DNA of 64,000 nucleotides. It comes from Limosilactobacillus antri DSM 16041. GTDB lineage: Bacteria; Bacillota; Bacilli; Lactobacillales; Lactobacillaceae. Within the stretch, counting starts at the first letter, position 1. Every line of letters begins with the position of its first letter. This document shows positions 48,432 to 58,709 of the stretch, piece by piece. The stretch lies in the NCBI RefSeq assembly GCF_000160835.1, contig NZ_GG700732.1:16183-80182 (forward strand). The letters are read 5' to 3'. The notes under the pieces are model-generated. The model saw only the letters and a program-made list of their open reading frames with translations. It was not told where the DNA came from and did no database searches. The position numbers were made by a program, and so were the translations under genes.

Positions 48432-49538
48432 ATGGCCGATGCCAAAGCTGTAGACTTTGCTAAGATTAAAGCCGAAGAAGGCGCTGCGTTCGCAAAGCCC
48501 GTTCAAATTCTGGATAACGATGGAAAAGTCGTTAATAAGGAATTGATGGCTAACTTTACTGATGACCAACTTGTAGACTTGATGAAGAAGATGGTTTGGG
48601 AACGCGCTCTGCACGAACAGACCATGAGCTTTTCCCAACAGGGTCGGCTAGGCTTCTACGCACCAACCTGGGGTGAAGAGGCCTCCGAAATGGGGACCGC
48701 CGCTGCGTTCAAGAAGCAGGACTTTATGTTCCCGGCATACCGTGACCTGCCACAATTGATCCAACACGGTGCAACCGTTGCGCAGATGTACTTATGGTCC
48801 AAGGGCCATGTCAAGGGGAACCTCTTTGATGCCCGTGCACTGCGGCCGCAAATCATTATCGGTGCCCAAATGGTCGAAATGGCCGGGGGTGCTTTGGGAA
48901 TCAAGAAGAACGGCGAAAAGGACACCGTCGCATATGCCTACACCGGTGAAGGTGGTTCTTCACAGGGTGACACCTACGAAGGGATGAACTTTGCCGGGGT
49001 CTTCCAGGCACCCGCTGTCTTTATTATTCAAAACAATGGTTGGGCCATTTCCTACCCACGGAAGCTCCAAACCGAAGCGGAAACCATTGCTCAGAAGGGG
49101 GTTGCAGCCGGAATTCCTGCCGTTCAGGTTGACGGGATGGATGTCCTGGCATGTTACGAAGTTGCCAAGGAAGCTCGTGAATTTGCGGCAGCCGGCAATG
49201 GCCCTGTCCTGATCGAAACGTTAACTTACCGGTTCGGTGCCCACAGTTCTGCTGGTGATGACCCTAGTCGTTACCGGACCAAGGACGAAGAAAAGCCATG
49301 GTTCGACAAAGACCCATTGATTCGGCTTCGCAAGTACTTGACTGAAAAGAAGCTCTGGTCGGAAGACGAAGAGGAAAAGTACGTTGCTGAATGCAAGGAT
49401 GACTTCAAGAAGGCCATGAAGGAAGCTGATTCCGTAGAACCAGAAAAGGTTTCTGATATGCTTAAGCGGACCTTTGAAGTACCAACCCCAGATATTAAAG
49501 AACAAATTAAGAAGTACGAAGCAAAGGAGTCGAAGTAA
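48432..49538 (+). CDS. pdhA: Pyruvate dehydrogenase E1 alpha subunit
   Basis: The 368-residue protein forms the E1 heterotetramer with PdhB and decarboxylates pyruvate with thiamine diphosphate. The TPP motif GEGGSSQGDTYEGMNFA (about residue 175) with IQNNGWAIS about 30 residues on, and phosphorylation-loop region FGAHSSAGDDPSRYR near 270 are visible. I chose ATG 48432, 9 nt after GGAAAGGG. First gene of the operon. Confidence 0.96.
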   Translation: MADAKAVDFAKIKAEEGAAFAKPVQILDNDGKVVNKELMANFTDDQLVDLMKKMVWERALHEQTMSFSQQGRLGFYAPTWGEEASEMGTAAAFKKQDFMFPAYRDLPQLIQHGATVAQMYLWSKGHVKGNLFDARALRPQIIIGAQMVEMAGGALGIKKNGEKDTVAYAYTGEGGSSQGDTYEGMNFAGVFQAPAVFIIQNNGWAISYPRKLQTEAETIAQKGVAAGIPAVQVDGMDVLACYEVAKEAREFAAAGNGPVLIETLTYRFGAHSSAGDDPSRYRTKDEEKPWFDKDPLIRLRKYLTEKKLWSEDEEEKYVAECKDDFKKAMKEADSVEPEKVSDMLKRTFEVPTPDIKEQIKKYEAKESK

Positions 49539-49540
49539 TC

Positions 49541-50518
49541 ATGGCTAAGAAGACTTATATCAAAGCTATTACTGAAGGTATTGACATTGCTTTAGCTGAA
49601 GATCCTAAGACCCTGGTTTTTGGTGAAGATGTCGGTAAAAACGGTGGTGTGTTCCGGGCTACTAACGGCCTGCAGGAAAAGTACGGCAAGGACCGGGTCT
49701 TCAGTACCCCGCTTGCTGAATCTGGAATTTTAGGGCTGTCGATTGGGTTAGCAGTAACTGGCTGGCGGCCGGTTCCAGAAATCCAATTCAGCGGTTTTAT
49801 CTTTGAAGCGCTGGACTCGATTGTTTCTCAAATGTCACGGATTCGTTTCCAATACAATGGCACTAAGAACGCGCCAATCACGATTCGGACACCATATGGT
49901 GGTGGAACTCACACCGCAGAACTTCACGGGGATAACTTTGAAAACTTTGTCATTGGTGTACCAGGCTTGCGGGTAGTTACCCCAAGTTCCGCTTATGACG
50001 CTAAGGGTCTGATTATTTCCGCGATTGAAAACAACGACCCAGTGGTCTTCCTAGAAAACCTGCGTCTATACCGTTCTGTTAAGGGTGAGGTTCCTGACGA
50101 CAAGTACACGGTTCCGTTGGACAAGGCTAACGTTGTTCAAGAAGGTAGCGACGTCACGATCATCGCCTACGGTGGTGAAGTTTCAGAAGCCCAGAAGGCT
50201 GCTAAGAAGCTTGCCAAGGACAATATCTCTGCGGAAATTATCGACTTACGGTCCCTCTATCCGCTGGATACTGACACGATTTTTGAATCCATTAAGAAGA
50301 CGCACCACGTGGTAATTGTGCAGGAAGCACAAAAGCAGGCGGGAGTCGGTGCTGAAGTTGCTTCGGCAATTTCCGAAGGTGCCATCATGTACCTGGACGC
50401 TCCAATTACCCGGGTAGCGGCACCAAACTCTGTTTACCCATTCCCACAAGCAGAAAACGTTTGGATTCCAGCATCTAAGGACATCGAAGATGCAGTTCGT
50501 GAAGTAGTTAATTATTAA
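49541..50518 (+). CDS. pdhB: Pyruvate dehydrogenase E1 beta subunit
   Basis: The 325-residue subunit shows LVFGEDVGKNGGVFRAT near residue 25, FSTPLAESGILGLSIG near 55 and RTPYGGGTHTAELH near 118. It pairs with PdhA, which ends 3 nt upstream, so the two are translated together. AAGGAG lies in the pdhA tail. Length is standard. Confidence 0.97.
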   Translation: MAKKTYIKAITEGIDIALAEDPKTLVFGEDVGKNGGVFRATNGLQEKYGKDRVFSTPLAESGILGLSIGLAVTGWRPVPEIQFSGFIFEALDSIVSQMSRIRFQYNGTKNAPITIRTPYGGGTHTAELHGDNFENFVIGVPGLRVVTPSSAYDAKGLIISAIENNDPVVFLENLRLYRSVKGEVPDDKYTVPLDKANVVQEGSDVTIIAYGGEVSEAQKAAKKLAKDNISAEIIDLRSLYPLDTDTIFESIKKTHHVVIVQEAQKQAGVGAEVASAISEGAIMYLDAPITRVAAPNSVYPFPQAENVWIPASKDIEDAVREVVNY

Positions 50519-50559
50519 TCGTTAACCAGTTAACGGTTATGAAAGGAAGTTAATACGAT

Positions 50560-51876
50560 ATGGCATACAAATTCAAACTACCAGAGATGGGTGAAGGACT
50601 GACCGAAGGGGATGTTGCTTCATGGTTGGTTAAGGAAGGCGACCAGATCAAGGCCGACGATCCATTAATCGAAATTCAAACTGATAAGTCAACCACGCAG
50701 CTGGTTTCTCCGGTTGACGGGACGGTCAAGACCCTGAACGTTAAGGAAGACGACCACGTTGAAAAGGGTGACGACCTGCTCTTAATTGATGATGGTAAGG
50801 ACGCCGTCAGCACCAACGTTGAGAGCGACGACGATGACGAGCCAGCTGCTGATGACGGTGCGGAAGAAGCTGCTGCGCCAGCAGATGGCAAAAAGGAAGA
50901 AGCCGCGCCTGCTCAAGGCGGGGTTGCTCCATTAGCTGAACCAAACAAGCTGGTTATGGCAATGCCGTCCGTTCGTCAATACGCTCGTGATAAGGGCGTT
51001 GATATTTCACTTGTTCAACCAAGTGGTAAGCATGGTCAAGTCCTCAAGGCTGACATTGATAACTTCAATGGTGCGGCCCCGGCTGCTGCCTCTAAGCCAG
51101 CCGCTGCTGCTCCAGCTGCTCCTGCCCAGGCTGCTGGCAACTCCATCAAGCCTTACAAGGGAGCTGGTGAAGACGCTGAAACCCGTGAACCATTGTCAGC
51201 AATGCGGAAGATCATTGCGAAGAACATGCGGAAGTCCGTTGACATTAGTCCGATGATCACCCTCTTCGATGACGTTGAAGTTTCTGCGCTGATGACGAAC
51301 CGGAAGAAGTACAAGGCGGTTGCCGCTGACCAGGGAATTCACCTGACCTTCCTGCCGTACGTTGTCAAGGCCTTAGTTGCCACCATGAAGAAGTTCCCAG
51401 AACTGAACTGCTCAATTGACGACAGTACGATGGAACTGGTTCAAAAGCACTACTACAACATCGGGATTGCTACCAACACTGACCACGGTTTGTACGTTCC
51501 AAACATTAAGAAGGCAGATTCAAAGAGCATGTTTAACATTGCCAAGGAAATTGCCGATAATGCCCAGGCTGCTGAAGATAACAAGCTGAGTCCAGACTCC
51601 ATGGCGGGGACTTCAATGACCATCAGCAACATTGGCTCAATGCGTGGCAAGTGGTTTACCCCAATTATTAACCAGCCAGAAGTTGCCATCCTTGGGGTGG
51701 GAACGATTGCCACTGAACCAATTGTTAATGACAAGGGCGAAATTGTTGTTGGCCACATGATGAAGTTATCATTGACCGTTGATCACCGGTTGATTGATGG
51801 TGGTTTGGCACAAAACGCCATGAACTACATGAAGAAGTTATTACACGATCCTGAATTGCTTGCGTTGGAGGCTTAA
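50560..51876 (+). CDS. pdhC: Dihydrolipoamide acetyltransferase (E2)
   Basis: The 438-residue E2 core has one N-terminal lipoyl domain with Lys in IQTDKSTTQ near residue 43, an Asp/Glu/Ala-rich linker, an E1/E3-binding domain ([16 protein letters not shown], about 130-165), a second Ala/Pro linker, and a catalytic domain ending in [13 protein letters not shown] near 410 with His and Asp. It transfers acetyl to CoA. Start ATG follows AAAGGAAG. Confidence 0.97.
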   Translation: MAYKFKLPEMGEGLTEGDVASWLVKEGDQIKADDPLIEIQTDKSTTQLVSPVDGTVKTLNVKEDDHVEKGDDLLLIDDGKDAVSTNVESDDDDEPAADDGAEEAAAPADGKKEEAAPAQGGVAPLAEPNKLVMAMPSVRQYARDKGVDISLVQPSGKHGQVLKADIDNFNGAAPAAASKPAAAAPAAPAQAAGNSIKPYKGAGEDAETREPLSAMRKIIAKNMRKSVDISPMITLFDDVEVSALMTNRKKYKAVAADQGIHLTFLPYVVKALVATMKKFPELNCSIDDSTMELVQKHYYNIGIATNTDHGLYVPNIKKADSKSMFNIAKEIADNAQAAEDNKLSPDSMAGTSMTISNIGSMRGKWFTPIINQPEVAILGVGTIATEPIVNDKGEIVVGHMMKLSLTVDHRLIDGGLAQNAMNYMKKLLHDPELLALEA

Positions 51877-51882
51877 TTAGAT

Positions 51883-53310
51883 ATGGCTGAAGTTGAACAA
51901 AAAGATACTGTTGTTGTTGGTGGCGGCCCTGGTGGCTATGTAGCTGCGATTCGGGCTTCTGAATTGGGGCAAAAGGTGACCCTGATTGAAAAGGGCGATC
52001 CTGGTCTTGGCGGCGTTTGCCTGAACGTCGGCTGTGTGCCGTCGAAAGCCCTGATCGCTGCTGGACACCGGCTCCAGGAAGCGAAGGACTCTTCCACCTA
52101 CGGGGTTTCTAAGACCGACGCAACCATCGACTTTAAGAAGACCCAGGAATGGAAGAATAAGAAGGTCGTTGAACGGATGACCCGTGGGGTTGAAATGCTC
52201 TTGAAGAAGCACAAGGTTGAAATCATTAATGGTGAAGCCATTTTGGATAACGACCACCAGCTCCGGGTAATCAAGCCAGGTCCTAAGCAATTTATGGACA
52301 ATGATACTGGCCGGACCATTACCTGGAAGAACCTGATTTTGGCTACCGGTTCTCGGCCAGTTGAAATTCCGCACTTTAAGTTTGAAGGTCGGGTCATTGA
52401 CTCAACTGGTGGCTTGAACTTGCCAGAAATTCCAAAGGAACTGATTGTTATTGGTGGTGGGTACATCGGCTCAGAACTGGCCGGAGCCTACGCTAACCTT
52501 GGTTCCCACGTAACGATCCTGGAAGGTCTGCCTTCAATTCTGAATGGCTTTGACGACGACATGGTCAAGGTCGTTGAAAAGAACATGAAGAAGAAGGGGA
52601 TTGACATCATTACCGGGGCGATGGCGAAGAACTCCGAACAGGACGACTCCAGCGTCACAGTTACCTACGAGGTTGATGGCAAGGAACAGACAATTAAAGC
52701 TGATTACTGCATGGTTTCCGTTGGCCGGAAGCCAAACACCGACAACTTTGGCCTGGACATGACCAGCGTTAAGCTGAATGATCACCATCAGGTAATTGTT
52801 GACCAGCAAGGCCGGACCAACGTTGATGGCATCTGGGCAATTGGTGACATTGTTCCCGGCCCAGCCCTGGCCCACAAGGCCTTCTTTGAAGCAAAGACGG
52901 CTGCAGGTGCCATTGCCGGTAAGAACACCGCTAATGACTGGGTTGGTGTCCCGGCAGTCTGCTTTACCGACCCAGAAATGGCCGAGGTCGGCATGAACAA
53001 GGAACAAGCTAAGGAGAAGGGAATTGAAGTGGCTACTGCCCAATTCCCATTTGCCGGGAACGCCCGGGCGGTTTCCTTAGACCAGCCGGATGGTTTTGTT
53101 CGCCTCGTTTACACAAAGGACGAGAAGAACGTCGTTGGTGCCCAAATCGTTGGTCCTGGTGCCAGTGATATGGCCGGTGAATTATCGTTAATTGTTAACT
53201 GCGGTATGAACGTTGAGGACGTTGACCTGACGATCCACCCGCACCCAACCTTGAATGAACCAATTCAAGAAGCTGCTGATATTGCTTTGGGCTTCCCAAC
53301 CCATATCTAA
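51883..53310 (+). CDS. pdhD: Dihydrolipoyl dehydrogenase (E3)
   Basis: The 475-residue flavoprotein reoxidises the lipoyl arm and makes NADH. GGGPGGYVAAIRA near residue 14 binds FAD, GGVCLNVGCVPSKAL near 46 has the redox Cys pair, IGGGYIGSELA near 192 binds NAD, and IHPHPTLNE near 450 has the catalytic His. It ends the operon before a terminator. Confidence 0.97.
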   Translation: MAEVEQKDTVVVGGGPGGYVAAIRASELGQKVTLIEKGDPGLGGVCLNVGCVPSKALIAAGHRLQEAKDSSTYGVSKTDATIDFKKTQEWKNKKVVERMTRGVEMLLKKHKVEIINGEAILDNDHQLRVIKPGPKQFMDNDTGRTITWKNLILATGSRPVEIPHFKFEGRVIDSTGGLNLPEIPKELIVIGGGYIGSELAGAYANLGSHVTILEGLPSILNGFDDDMVKVVEKNMKKKGIDIITGAMAKNSEQDDSSVTVTYEVDGKEQTIKADYCMVSVGRKPNTDNFGLDMTSVKLNDHHQVIVDQQGRTNVDGIWAIGDIVPGPALAHKAFFEAKTAAGAIAGKNTANDWVGVPAVCFTDPEMAEVGMNKEQAKEKGIEVATAQFPFAGNARAVSLDQPDGFVRLVYTKDEKNVVGAQIVGPGASDMAGELSLIVNCGMNVEDVDLTIHPHPTLNEPIQEAADIALGFPTHI

Positions 53311-53360
53311 GCGTCGGCTTCCCCGCGTCAGTTAGCGGAAAGCCAATCTTTACAATCGCA

Positions 53361-53402
53361 AAAGCCGTCCAAGCCGCTTGCGTATGCTTGGGCGGCTTTT
53401 TT
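53361..53402 (+). terminator. Terminator of pdh operon
   Basis: A 14-position stem (53361-53374 with 53386-53399, one G-T pair) is followed by T residues. Confidence 0.9.
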
Positions 53403-53495
53403 GTGCTTGTACTGGGCGGGGCTGGCCAGACTTAGCTCGCCAATTTGTACTGAGCACGGTATAATAAAAGCAGTGTGAACGAACGGGGGATAATG

Positions 53496-53786
53496 ATGAG
53501 AAATCAAAACTATGCTTACCCATTGGAAAGCCACTGGTCAATTTCTGAAATGGACACGGTGATTGCCTTCTGGCGCGCAGTTGAGGATGCGTACGAGACT
53601 GGAGTCAGCCGCCAAACAGTGCTGAGCCGCTATCAAGCTTTTAAGGCGGTCGTTCCCAGCAAAATGGAAGAAAAGCAGCTGGGGCGGCAATTTGCCCGGG
53701 TATCCGGTTATGAACCATACCCCGTCCTTCAGCAAGCGCGGGAGTCACAAGCAAAATTTATTAAGATGGTTGGCGATGAAAAGTGA
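53496..53786 (+). CDS. UPF0223 family protein
   Basis: The 96-residue helical protein with YPLESHWSISEMDTVIAFW and FKAVVPSKMEEKQLGRQF matches UPF0223 (B. subtilis YktA). Function is not known. ATG 53496 is chosen, 5 nt after GGGGGA. Its last codon overlaps the GTG of the phosphatase gene, so the two are coupled, as in many Firmicutes. Confidence 0.85.
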   Translation: MRNQNYAYPLESHWSISEMDTVIAFWRAVEDAYETGVSRQTVLSRYQAFKAVVPSKMEEKQLGRQFARVSGYEPYPVLQQARESQAKFIKMVGDEK

Positions 53787-54550
53787 TTGATGAATTAGAT
53801 AAACAGGTAATCGAAATGCTCTGGCGGCTTAACCAGCAGACCCTGCACCGGATGCAGGAGCCTTTCCAAGTTGCTACAAAGACCAATTACAACGACCTGG
53901 TGACGTCCGTTGACAAGCAGAATGAGCGGGAGATTGACGGCTACTTGCGGCAGATCGACCCTGGCTGCCAGATCCTTAGTGAAGAGGGCTTTGGCAGTCA
54001 AGGGATTACTGATCCAGCTGGGCACCTGTGGATTGTTGACCCGATTGATGGCACGCTGAATTTTGTTAAGCAGCGGGACCATTTTGGCATTATGCTGGCC
54101 CTTTATGTTGATGGCCAGCCAACATTAGGCTACATTATGGACTGTATGAATAAGCGTTTGTACCATGGCGGTCCTGGCCGGGGCGTTTTTGTTAACGACC
54201 AGCGGCTGAGTGCGCCCGCCGACCTTTCACTGCGGGAAGGGCTGGTTTCGATTAGCAGCCCGCTGATCTTGGGAAACGTCAACCAGTTGCCGACGGTTGC
54301 CAAGGCGGCCAGCGGCTTGCGGATGTACGGCAGTGCTGCCATGGAAATGATTGGGATGCTGACTGGGGAACTGGTCGGCTACGTTTCTCACCTGCACCCC
54401 TGGGACCTAGCGGCGGGCCGGGTGATGGCAGAAGAATTAGGCTTAGTGGTTAAATCGATTGACGGGACGACACCAGATGTGCTATCATCTAACCTTGTAT
54501 TGATAGCTACAAAACAAGTTAGCCGGGAGATTGCTGAGCTTACTGACTAA
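53783..54550 (+). CDS. Inositol monophosphatase family protein
   Basis: The 255-residue Mg-dependent phosphatase has SEEGFG near residue 70, WIVDPIDGTLNFVKQ near 90 with metal Asp residues, and HPWDLAAGRV near 200. Substrates in the family range from inositol phosphate to sugar phosphates and PAP; SuhB also acts in rRNA transcription. The start is GTG overlapping the UPF0223 stop (GTGA). A terminator follows. Confidence 0.9.
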   Translation: MIDELDKQVIEMLWRLNQQTLHRMQEPFQVATKTNYNDLVTSVDKQNEREIDGYLRQIDPGCQILSEEGFGSQGITDPAGHLWIVDPIDGTLNFVKQRDHFGIMLALYVDGQPTLGYIMDCMNKRLYHGGPGRGVFVNDQRLSAPADLSLREGLVSISSPLILGNVNQLPTVAKAASGLRMYGSAAMEMIGMLTGELVGYVSHLHPWDLAAGRVMAEELGLVVKSIDGTTPDVLSSNLVLIATKQVSREIAELTD

Positions 54551-54559
54551 TTGTTAAAG

Positions 54560-54586
54560 CTGTGACGAAATGGTCACAGTTTTTTT
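54560..54586 (+). terminator. Terminator before typA
   Basis: CTGTGAC (54560-54566) pairs with GTCACAG (54573-54579), followed by seven T. Confidence 0.88.
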
Positions 54587-54654
54587 ATGAAATCAACCCG
54601 AAATGAGTGTATACTAATTCAGGAGAATGGATTGTAGAAAGGAAGAATCGAACT

Positions 54655-56499
54655 TTGAAAACACGTGACGACATTCGTAACATTGCGATTATTGCCCACG
54701 TTGACCACGGTAAGACGACCCTGGTTAATGAAATGTTAAAGCAGTCTGACACTTTGCCGGAGCACTTCTCAATCGAAGACCGGGCGATGGATACCAACGC
54801 GATCGAACGTGAACGGGGAATTACTATTCTCTCCAAGAACACGGCCGTTAAGTATGGCAAGTACCAGATCAATATCCTGGATACTCCAGGACACGCGGAC
54901 TTCGGTGGTGAAGTTGAGCGGGTGATGAAGATGGTCGATGGGGTCCTCCTGGTTGTGGATGCCTTTGAAGGAACGATGCCGCAGACCCGGTTTGTTTTAC
55001 AAAAGGCCCTTGAACAACACCTTACCCCCATCGTTGTGATTAACAAGGTTGACCGGAAGGGTGCCCGTCCGGAAGAAGTTGTCGACGAAGTCCTGGACCT
55101 CTTTATCGAATTAGGGGCGGACGAAGATCAGCTGGACTTCCCAGTTGTCTACACTTCGGCAATGAACGGGACTTCTAGTTATGATTCTGATATTTCTACG
55201 CAGGAACACACGATGAAGCCGCTCTTTGACACCATCGTCAAGACGATTCCGGCACCGGTTGACAACTCCGATGAACCACTGCAATTCCAAGTGGCCATTT
55301 TGGATTACAACGACTTTGTTGGCCGGATCGGGATTGGTCGGGTTGTTCGTGGTAAGATCAAGGTCGGCGATAACGTCACCCTGCTCAAGCTGGACGGCTC
55401 GAAGAAGAACTTCCGGGTTACCAAGCTGTTTGGTTTCTTCGGACTAAAGCGGTTGGAAATTCAGGAAGCCAAGGCTGGAGACCTAATTGCGGTTTCTGGA
55501 ATGGAAGACATCAACGTCGGTGAAACGGTTGCTGATTCTGACCACCCTGAAGCCCTGACACCATTGCGGATCGATCCGCCGACGTTGCAAATGACTTTCC
55601 GGACTAATGACTCACCGTTCGCGGGCCGGGAAGGAAAATTTGTCACGGCGCGGCAGTTGGAAGACCGGCTGAAGCGGGAAATGCAGACTGACGTTTCCCT
55701 GAAAGTTGAAGATACCGACGATCCGGGTGCCTGGACCGTTTCCGGTCGTGGTGAATTGCACCTGTCAATCCTGATTGAAACCTTGCGGCGGGAAGGCTAC
55801 GAACTGTCCGTTTCCCGGCCACAGGTTATTTACCGGGAAATTGACGGGGTCATGAGCGAACCATTTGAAGAAGTGCAGATTGACACTCCTGATGAATACA
55901 CTGGTTCCGTCATTGACAGTCTTTCCAAGCGGAAGGGTGAAATGCAAAACATGGAACCAAGTGAAAACGGCCAGACCCGGCTGATTTTCTTGGCACCATC
56001 ACGGGGCTTGATTGGTTACTCAACCGAGTTTATGACCCTGACCCGGGGATACGGAATCATGAACCATACCTTTGAAAAGTACGCTCCAGTGATTAAGAAC
56101 TGGAACCCAGGGCGGCAAAAGGGTACGCTTGTATCGATGAACGCCGGCAAGGCAACCACTTACGCTATGATGGGGATTGAAAGTCGTGGCCAGCTCCTGA
56201 TTGACCCTGGTACGGAAGTTTACGAGGGCATGATCGTTGGTGAAAACAGCCGGGAAAATGATATTACGGTTAACATCACCAAGGGGAAGAACCTGACGAA
56301 CGTGCGGGCGGCCGGTTCCGATGAAATGGCCCACATTAAGACGCCAACCCACTTCTCCCTGGAAGAGTCACTTGAATTCTTAAACGAAGATGAATACTGT
56401 GAAGTTACACCGGAAAACATTCGTTTGCGGAAGCAGATCTTGAACACCAACGCGCGGGAAAAGGCTGCTAAGCGGCGCAAGGCAGCTTCGCGGAAGTAA
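54655..56499 (+). CDS. typA: Ribosome-associated GTPase TypA/BipA
   Basis: The 614-residue translational GTPase has G1 AHVDHGKTT (residues 13-21), G2 ERGITI, G3 DTPGHADFGGEVERV near 80 and NKVD near 135, then EF-G-like domains and the BipA-specific C-terminus. It helps ribosome assembly and stress or cold response. The start is TTG 54655, behind AAAGGAAG. It stands alone between two terminators. Confidence 0.96.
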   Translation: MKTRDDIRNIAIIAHVDHGKTTLVNEMLKQSDTLPEHFSIEDRAMDTNAIERERGITILSKNTAVKYGKYQINILDTPGHADFGGEVERVMKMVDGVLLVVDAFEGTMPQTRFVLQKALEQHLTPIVVINKVDRKGARPEEVVDEVLDLFIELGADEDQLDFPVVYTSAMNGTSSYDSDISTQEHTMKPLFDTIVKTIPAPVDNSDEPLQFQVAILDYNDFVGRIGIGRVVRGKIKVGDNVTLLKLDGSKKNFRVTKLFGFFGLKRLEIQEAKAGDLIAVSGMEDINVGETVADSDHPEALTPLRIDPPTLQMTFRTNDSPFAGREGKFVTARQLEDRLKREMQTDVSLKVEDTDDPGAWTVSGRGELHLSILIETLRREGYELSVSRPQVIYREIDGVMSEPFEEVQIDTPDEYTGSVIDSLSKRKGEMQNMEPSENGQTRLIFLAPSRGLIGYSTEFMTLTRGYGIMNHTFEKYAPVIKNWNPGRQKGTLVSMNAGKATTYAMMGIESRGQLLIDPGTEVYEGMIVGENSRENDITVNITKGKNLTNVRAAGSDEMAHIKTPTHFSLEESLEFLNEDEYCEVTPENIRLRKQILNTNAREKAAKRRKAASRK

Positions 56500-56513
56500 T
56501 TGAACAGTTTACT

Positions 56514-56557
56514 AAAGGCCGCGGTGCGGGATGCTTGCTCTCGTGCGGGCCTTTTTT
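56514..56557 (+). terminator. Terminator of typA
   Basis: AAAGGCC (56514-56520) pairs with GGCCTTT (56548-56554), with partial pairing in the loop and a T run. Confidence 0.82.
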
Positions 56558-56589
56558 ATTGTCTTTTAAAGCAATGATTAAGTCGATAA

Positions 56590-56598
56590 TGGTATAAT
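56590..56598 (+). promoter_or_regulatory. Extended -10 promoter of ftsW-type gene
   Basis: TGG followed by TATAAT (56593-56598) lies 44 nt before the ATG; no clear -35 is seen. Confidence 0.55.
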
Positions 56599-56641
56599 GG
56601 GCCTTGTATTTTACTGATAGAGTTAGGTGGCAATTATCAAC

Positions 56642-57862
56642 ATGAAAAAAATATCGATTCGACCAGTGCCGTTCCGGGCCGCCTGGCACAATCTGCGCTA
56701 TTGGGACTATTACTTGCTGATCCCCTACCTGTTATTGTGCCTGACCGGGATTGTAATGGTATATTCCGCCAGTGCGGGGATTGAAATGCAAAACGGCGGT
56801 AGTCCGCGTGGCTATTTAATCAAACAGACCCTTTATGCGGTCCTGGGCTGTGGCTGTGTCTTCTTTTTTGCCAATTTGGCAATGCGGTATTTGCGAACGC
56901 GGCGTTTTCTCAAGTACTCCACCTTCATAATGTTTGGCCTGTTGGCAATTGTGCTGGTAGTCGGTCGTGCGGTTAACGGGGCTAAGGGCTGGTTATCGTT
57001 AGGGCCAATCAACATCCAGCCGGCGGAATTTTGCAAGCTTTACTTTATCCTGTACTTAGCCGACCGAATGGCCCGGGCCCGGCAGCGGGGAACCCACTTC
57101 CTCGATTCAAGTGCGGCGGTTGGCCCCCTGATGTTTGCGGCCATCTTCCTAATTTTAATCTTGCTGCAGCCAGATACCGGAGGGTTTGCAATCAACCTGG
57201 CGATTATTATTGTGATGCTGCTGGCCTGTGATTTTAAATGGGGGTACGGGATTGCCATTATCGTTGGGGGACCAACGATCCTCTACTTCCTGCTGGAAAA
57301 GGCAGTCGAGAGCGGCCTCTTCCACGGCGGCTACCGTGCCCAGCGGTTTATTGCCTTCATGAACCCGTTTGGCAACGCCAGCGGGTCGGGGAGCCAGCTG
57401 GTCAACTCCTACTACGCGATTAGTAATGGGGGAATCTTTGGCGTGGGCCTCGGCAACAGTATTCAAAAAATGGGCTACCTGCCCGAACCGAATACGGACT
57501 TTATCATGTCAATTGCCAGCGAGGAACTGGGCCTCGTCGGGGTCAGCCTCATTTTAGGACTATTGCTATGCCTGATTTGCCGGATTATCTTGGTTGGAGT
57601 GCGGAGCCGGTTACTCTACCAGACCCTGATTTGCTACGGAACGGCCACCTTTATGATGGTGGAAACCTTCTTTAACATTGGCGGGGTTCTCGGCCTGCTG
57701 CCGATCACCGGGGTGACCTTTCCCTTCATTAGTTACGGGGGCTCCAGTATGCTGGTCCTCTCCAGTGCGGTTGGAATCGTGATGAACATCAGCATTCAGC
57801 AAAACAAAGAACAGTTGCAGATGGGTCAGCCGTTCCTCTCAGCCGAAGGGAGTGGTAATTAA
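56642..57862 (+). CDS. ftsW: SEDS peptidoglycan glycosyltransferase FtsW/RodA family
   Basis: The 406-residue membrane protein has about ten helices. IMVYSASAG-like start (residues 36-44), GAKGWLSLGPINIQPAEFCKL near 118, and the C-terminal GVTFPFISYGGSSM near 358 are SEDS signatures. It polymerises lipid II, probably with the PASTA PBP of the dcw cluster. The place before ylbG-rsmD-coaD is the usual FtsW locus. ATG 56642 is chosen; GTG 56627 is in frame. A one-base overlap couples it to ylbG. Confidence 0.9.
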   Translation: MKKISIRPVPFRAAWHNLRYWDYYLLIPYLLLCLTGIVMVYSASAGIEMQNGGSPRGYLIKQTLYAVLGCGCVFFFANLAMRYLRTRRFLKYSTFIMFGLLAIVLVVGRAVNGAKGWLSLGPINIQPAEFCKLYFILYLADRMARARQRGTHFLDSSAAVGPLMFAAIFLILILLQPDTGGFAINLAIIIVMLLACDFKWGYGIAIIVGGPTILYFLLEKAVESGLFHGGYRAQRFIAFMNPFGNASGSGSQLVNSYYAISNGGIFGVGLGNSIQKMGYLPEPNTDFIMSIASEELGLVGVSLILGLLLCLICRIILVGVRSRLLYQTLICYGTATFMMVETFFNIGGVLGLLPITGVTFPFISYGGSSMLVLSSAVGIVMNISIQQNKEQLQMGQPFLSAEGSGN

Positions 57863-58146
57863 TGTTTGAGCTAGTTTCCCGGCGGGCACTGATTGTTCGG
57901 ATCAATAGCAACCGGGTGATTCGGAGCTTGCGGCGCTACGGGCTGGTGCGCTATGTTTCCCGCCATATGCACTATGTGGTGCTGTACGTCAACCAGGACG
58001 AGGTAGAAACGGTGACGGGCCAGCTAGAAAAGCTCCGGGCGGTCCGCTACGTCAAACCGTCTTATCGTCCGGACCTGGATCCGACGCTGACGGACCTTGA
58101 AATGAGCGGAGTCTACAAATTACATGATGAGGATGATAAGAAATGA
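57862..58146 (+). CDS. YlbG family protein (DUF2129)
   Basis: The 94-residue protein (VRINSNRVIRSLRRYGLVRYVSR, then YVNQDEVETV and VRYVKPSYRPDLD) matches YlbG/UPF0298. It has no known activity. Its ATG overlaps the stop of the ftsW gene and its end overlaps rsmD by 4 bases, so it is translationally tied to both. Confidence 0.88.
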   Translation: MFELVSRRALIVRINSNRVIRSLRRYGLVRYVSRHMHYVVLYVNQDEVETVTGQLEKLRAVRYVKPSYRPDLDPTLTDLEMSGVYKLHDEDDKK

Positions 58147-58706
58147 GAATTGTCGCGGGTAAATTCGGTGGCCGGCGGTTGAGCGCAGTCCCCGGCATGG
58201 CAACCCGGCCCACCACGGATAAGGTTAAGGAGGCCCTATTTAATATTATCGGCCCGTACTTTGATGGTGGCACGAGCCTAGACCTTTTTGCGGGCAGTGG
58301 CGGGCTGAGCATCGAGGCCGTATCGCGGGGGATGGCCAATGCTGTCCTGATTGACCGCCAGTACCAAGCAGTCAAGACGATCAAGAAAAACATTGCGGTG
58401 ACTAAGCACCCGGAGCAGTTTACGGTTTATAAAATGGACGCCCATAAGGCCCTGGGAATACTTGCCAAAAAAGGGTGCCGTTTCCAGCTGGTCTTTTTGG
58501 ATCCTCCCTATGCCAAGCAGCAAATCGTCAAGGATATGGCGGCAATGGCGGAGCGGGAGTTGCTAGCGGACGGCGCCATCGTGGTTGCCGAAACTGACCA
58601 GGCGGCTCAGCTGCCGACTAGTGATTGGGAGCAGTTTAACTTTATCAAACAGCAGACCTACGGGATTACCGTATTGACTATTTATCGTTATCAAAAGGAG
58701 TTGTAA
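58143..58706 (+). CDS. rsmD: 16S rRNA (guanine-966 N2)-methyltransferase RsmD
   Basis: The 187-residue enzyme shows RIVAGKFGGRRL at the N-terminus, TRPTTDKVKEALFN near 25, LDLFAGSGGLSIEA near 47 (SAM loop) and the catalytic LDPPYAK near 120. It methylates G966 in 16S rRNA. Its ATG overlaps ylbG. coaD follows after 3 nt, the usual pairing. Confidence 0.95.
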   Translation: MRIVAGKFGGRRLSAVPGMATRPTTDKVKEALFNIIGPYFDGGTSLDLFAGSGGLSIEAVSRGMANAVLIDRQYQAVKTIKKNIAVTKHPEQFTVYKMDAHKALGILAKKGCRFQLVFLDPPYAKQQIVKDMAAMAERELLADGAIVVAETDQAAQLPTSDWEQFNFIKQQTYGITVLTIYRYQKEL

Positions 58707-58709
58707 CTT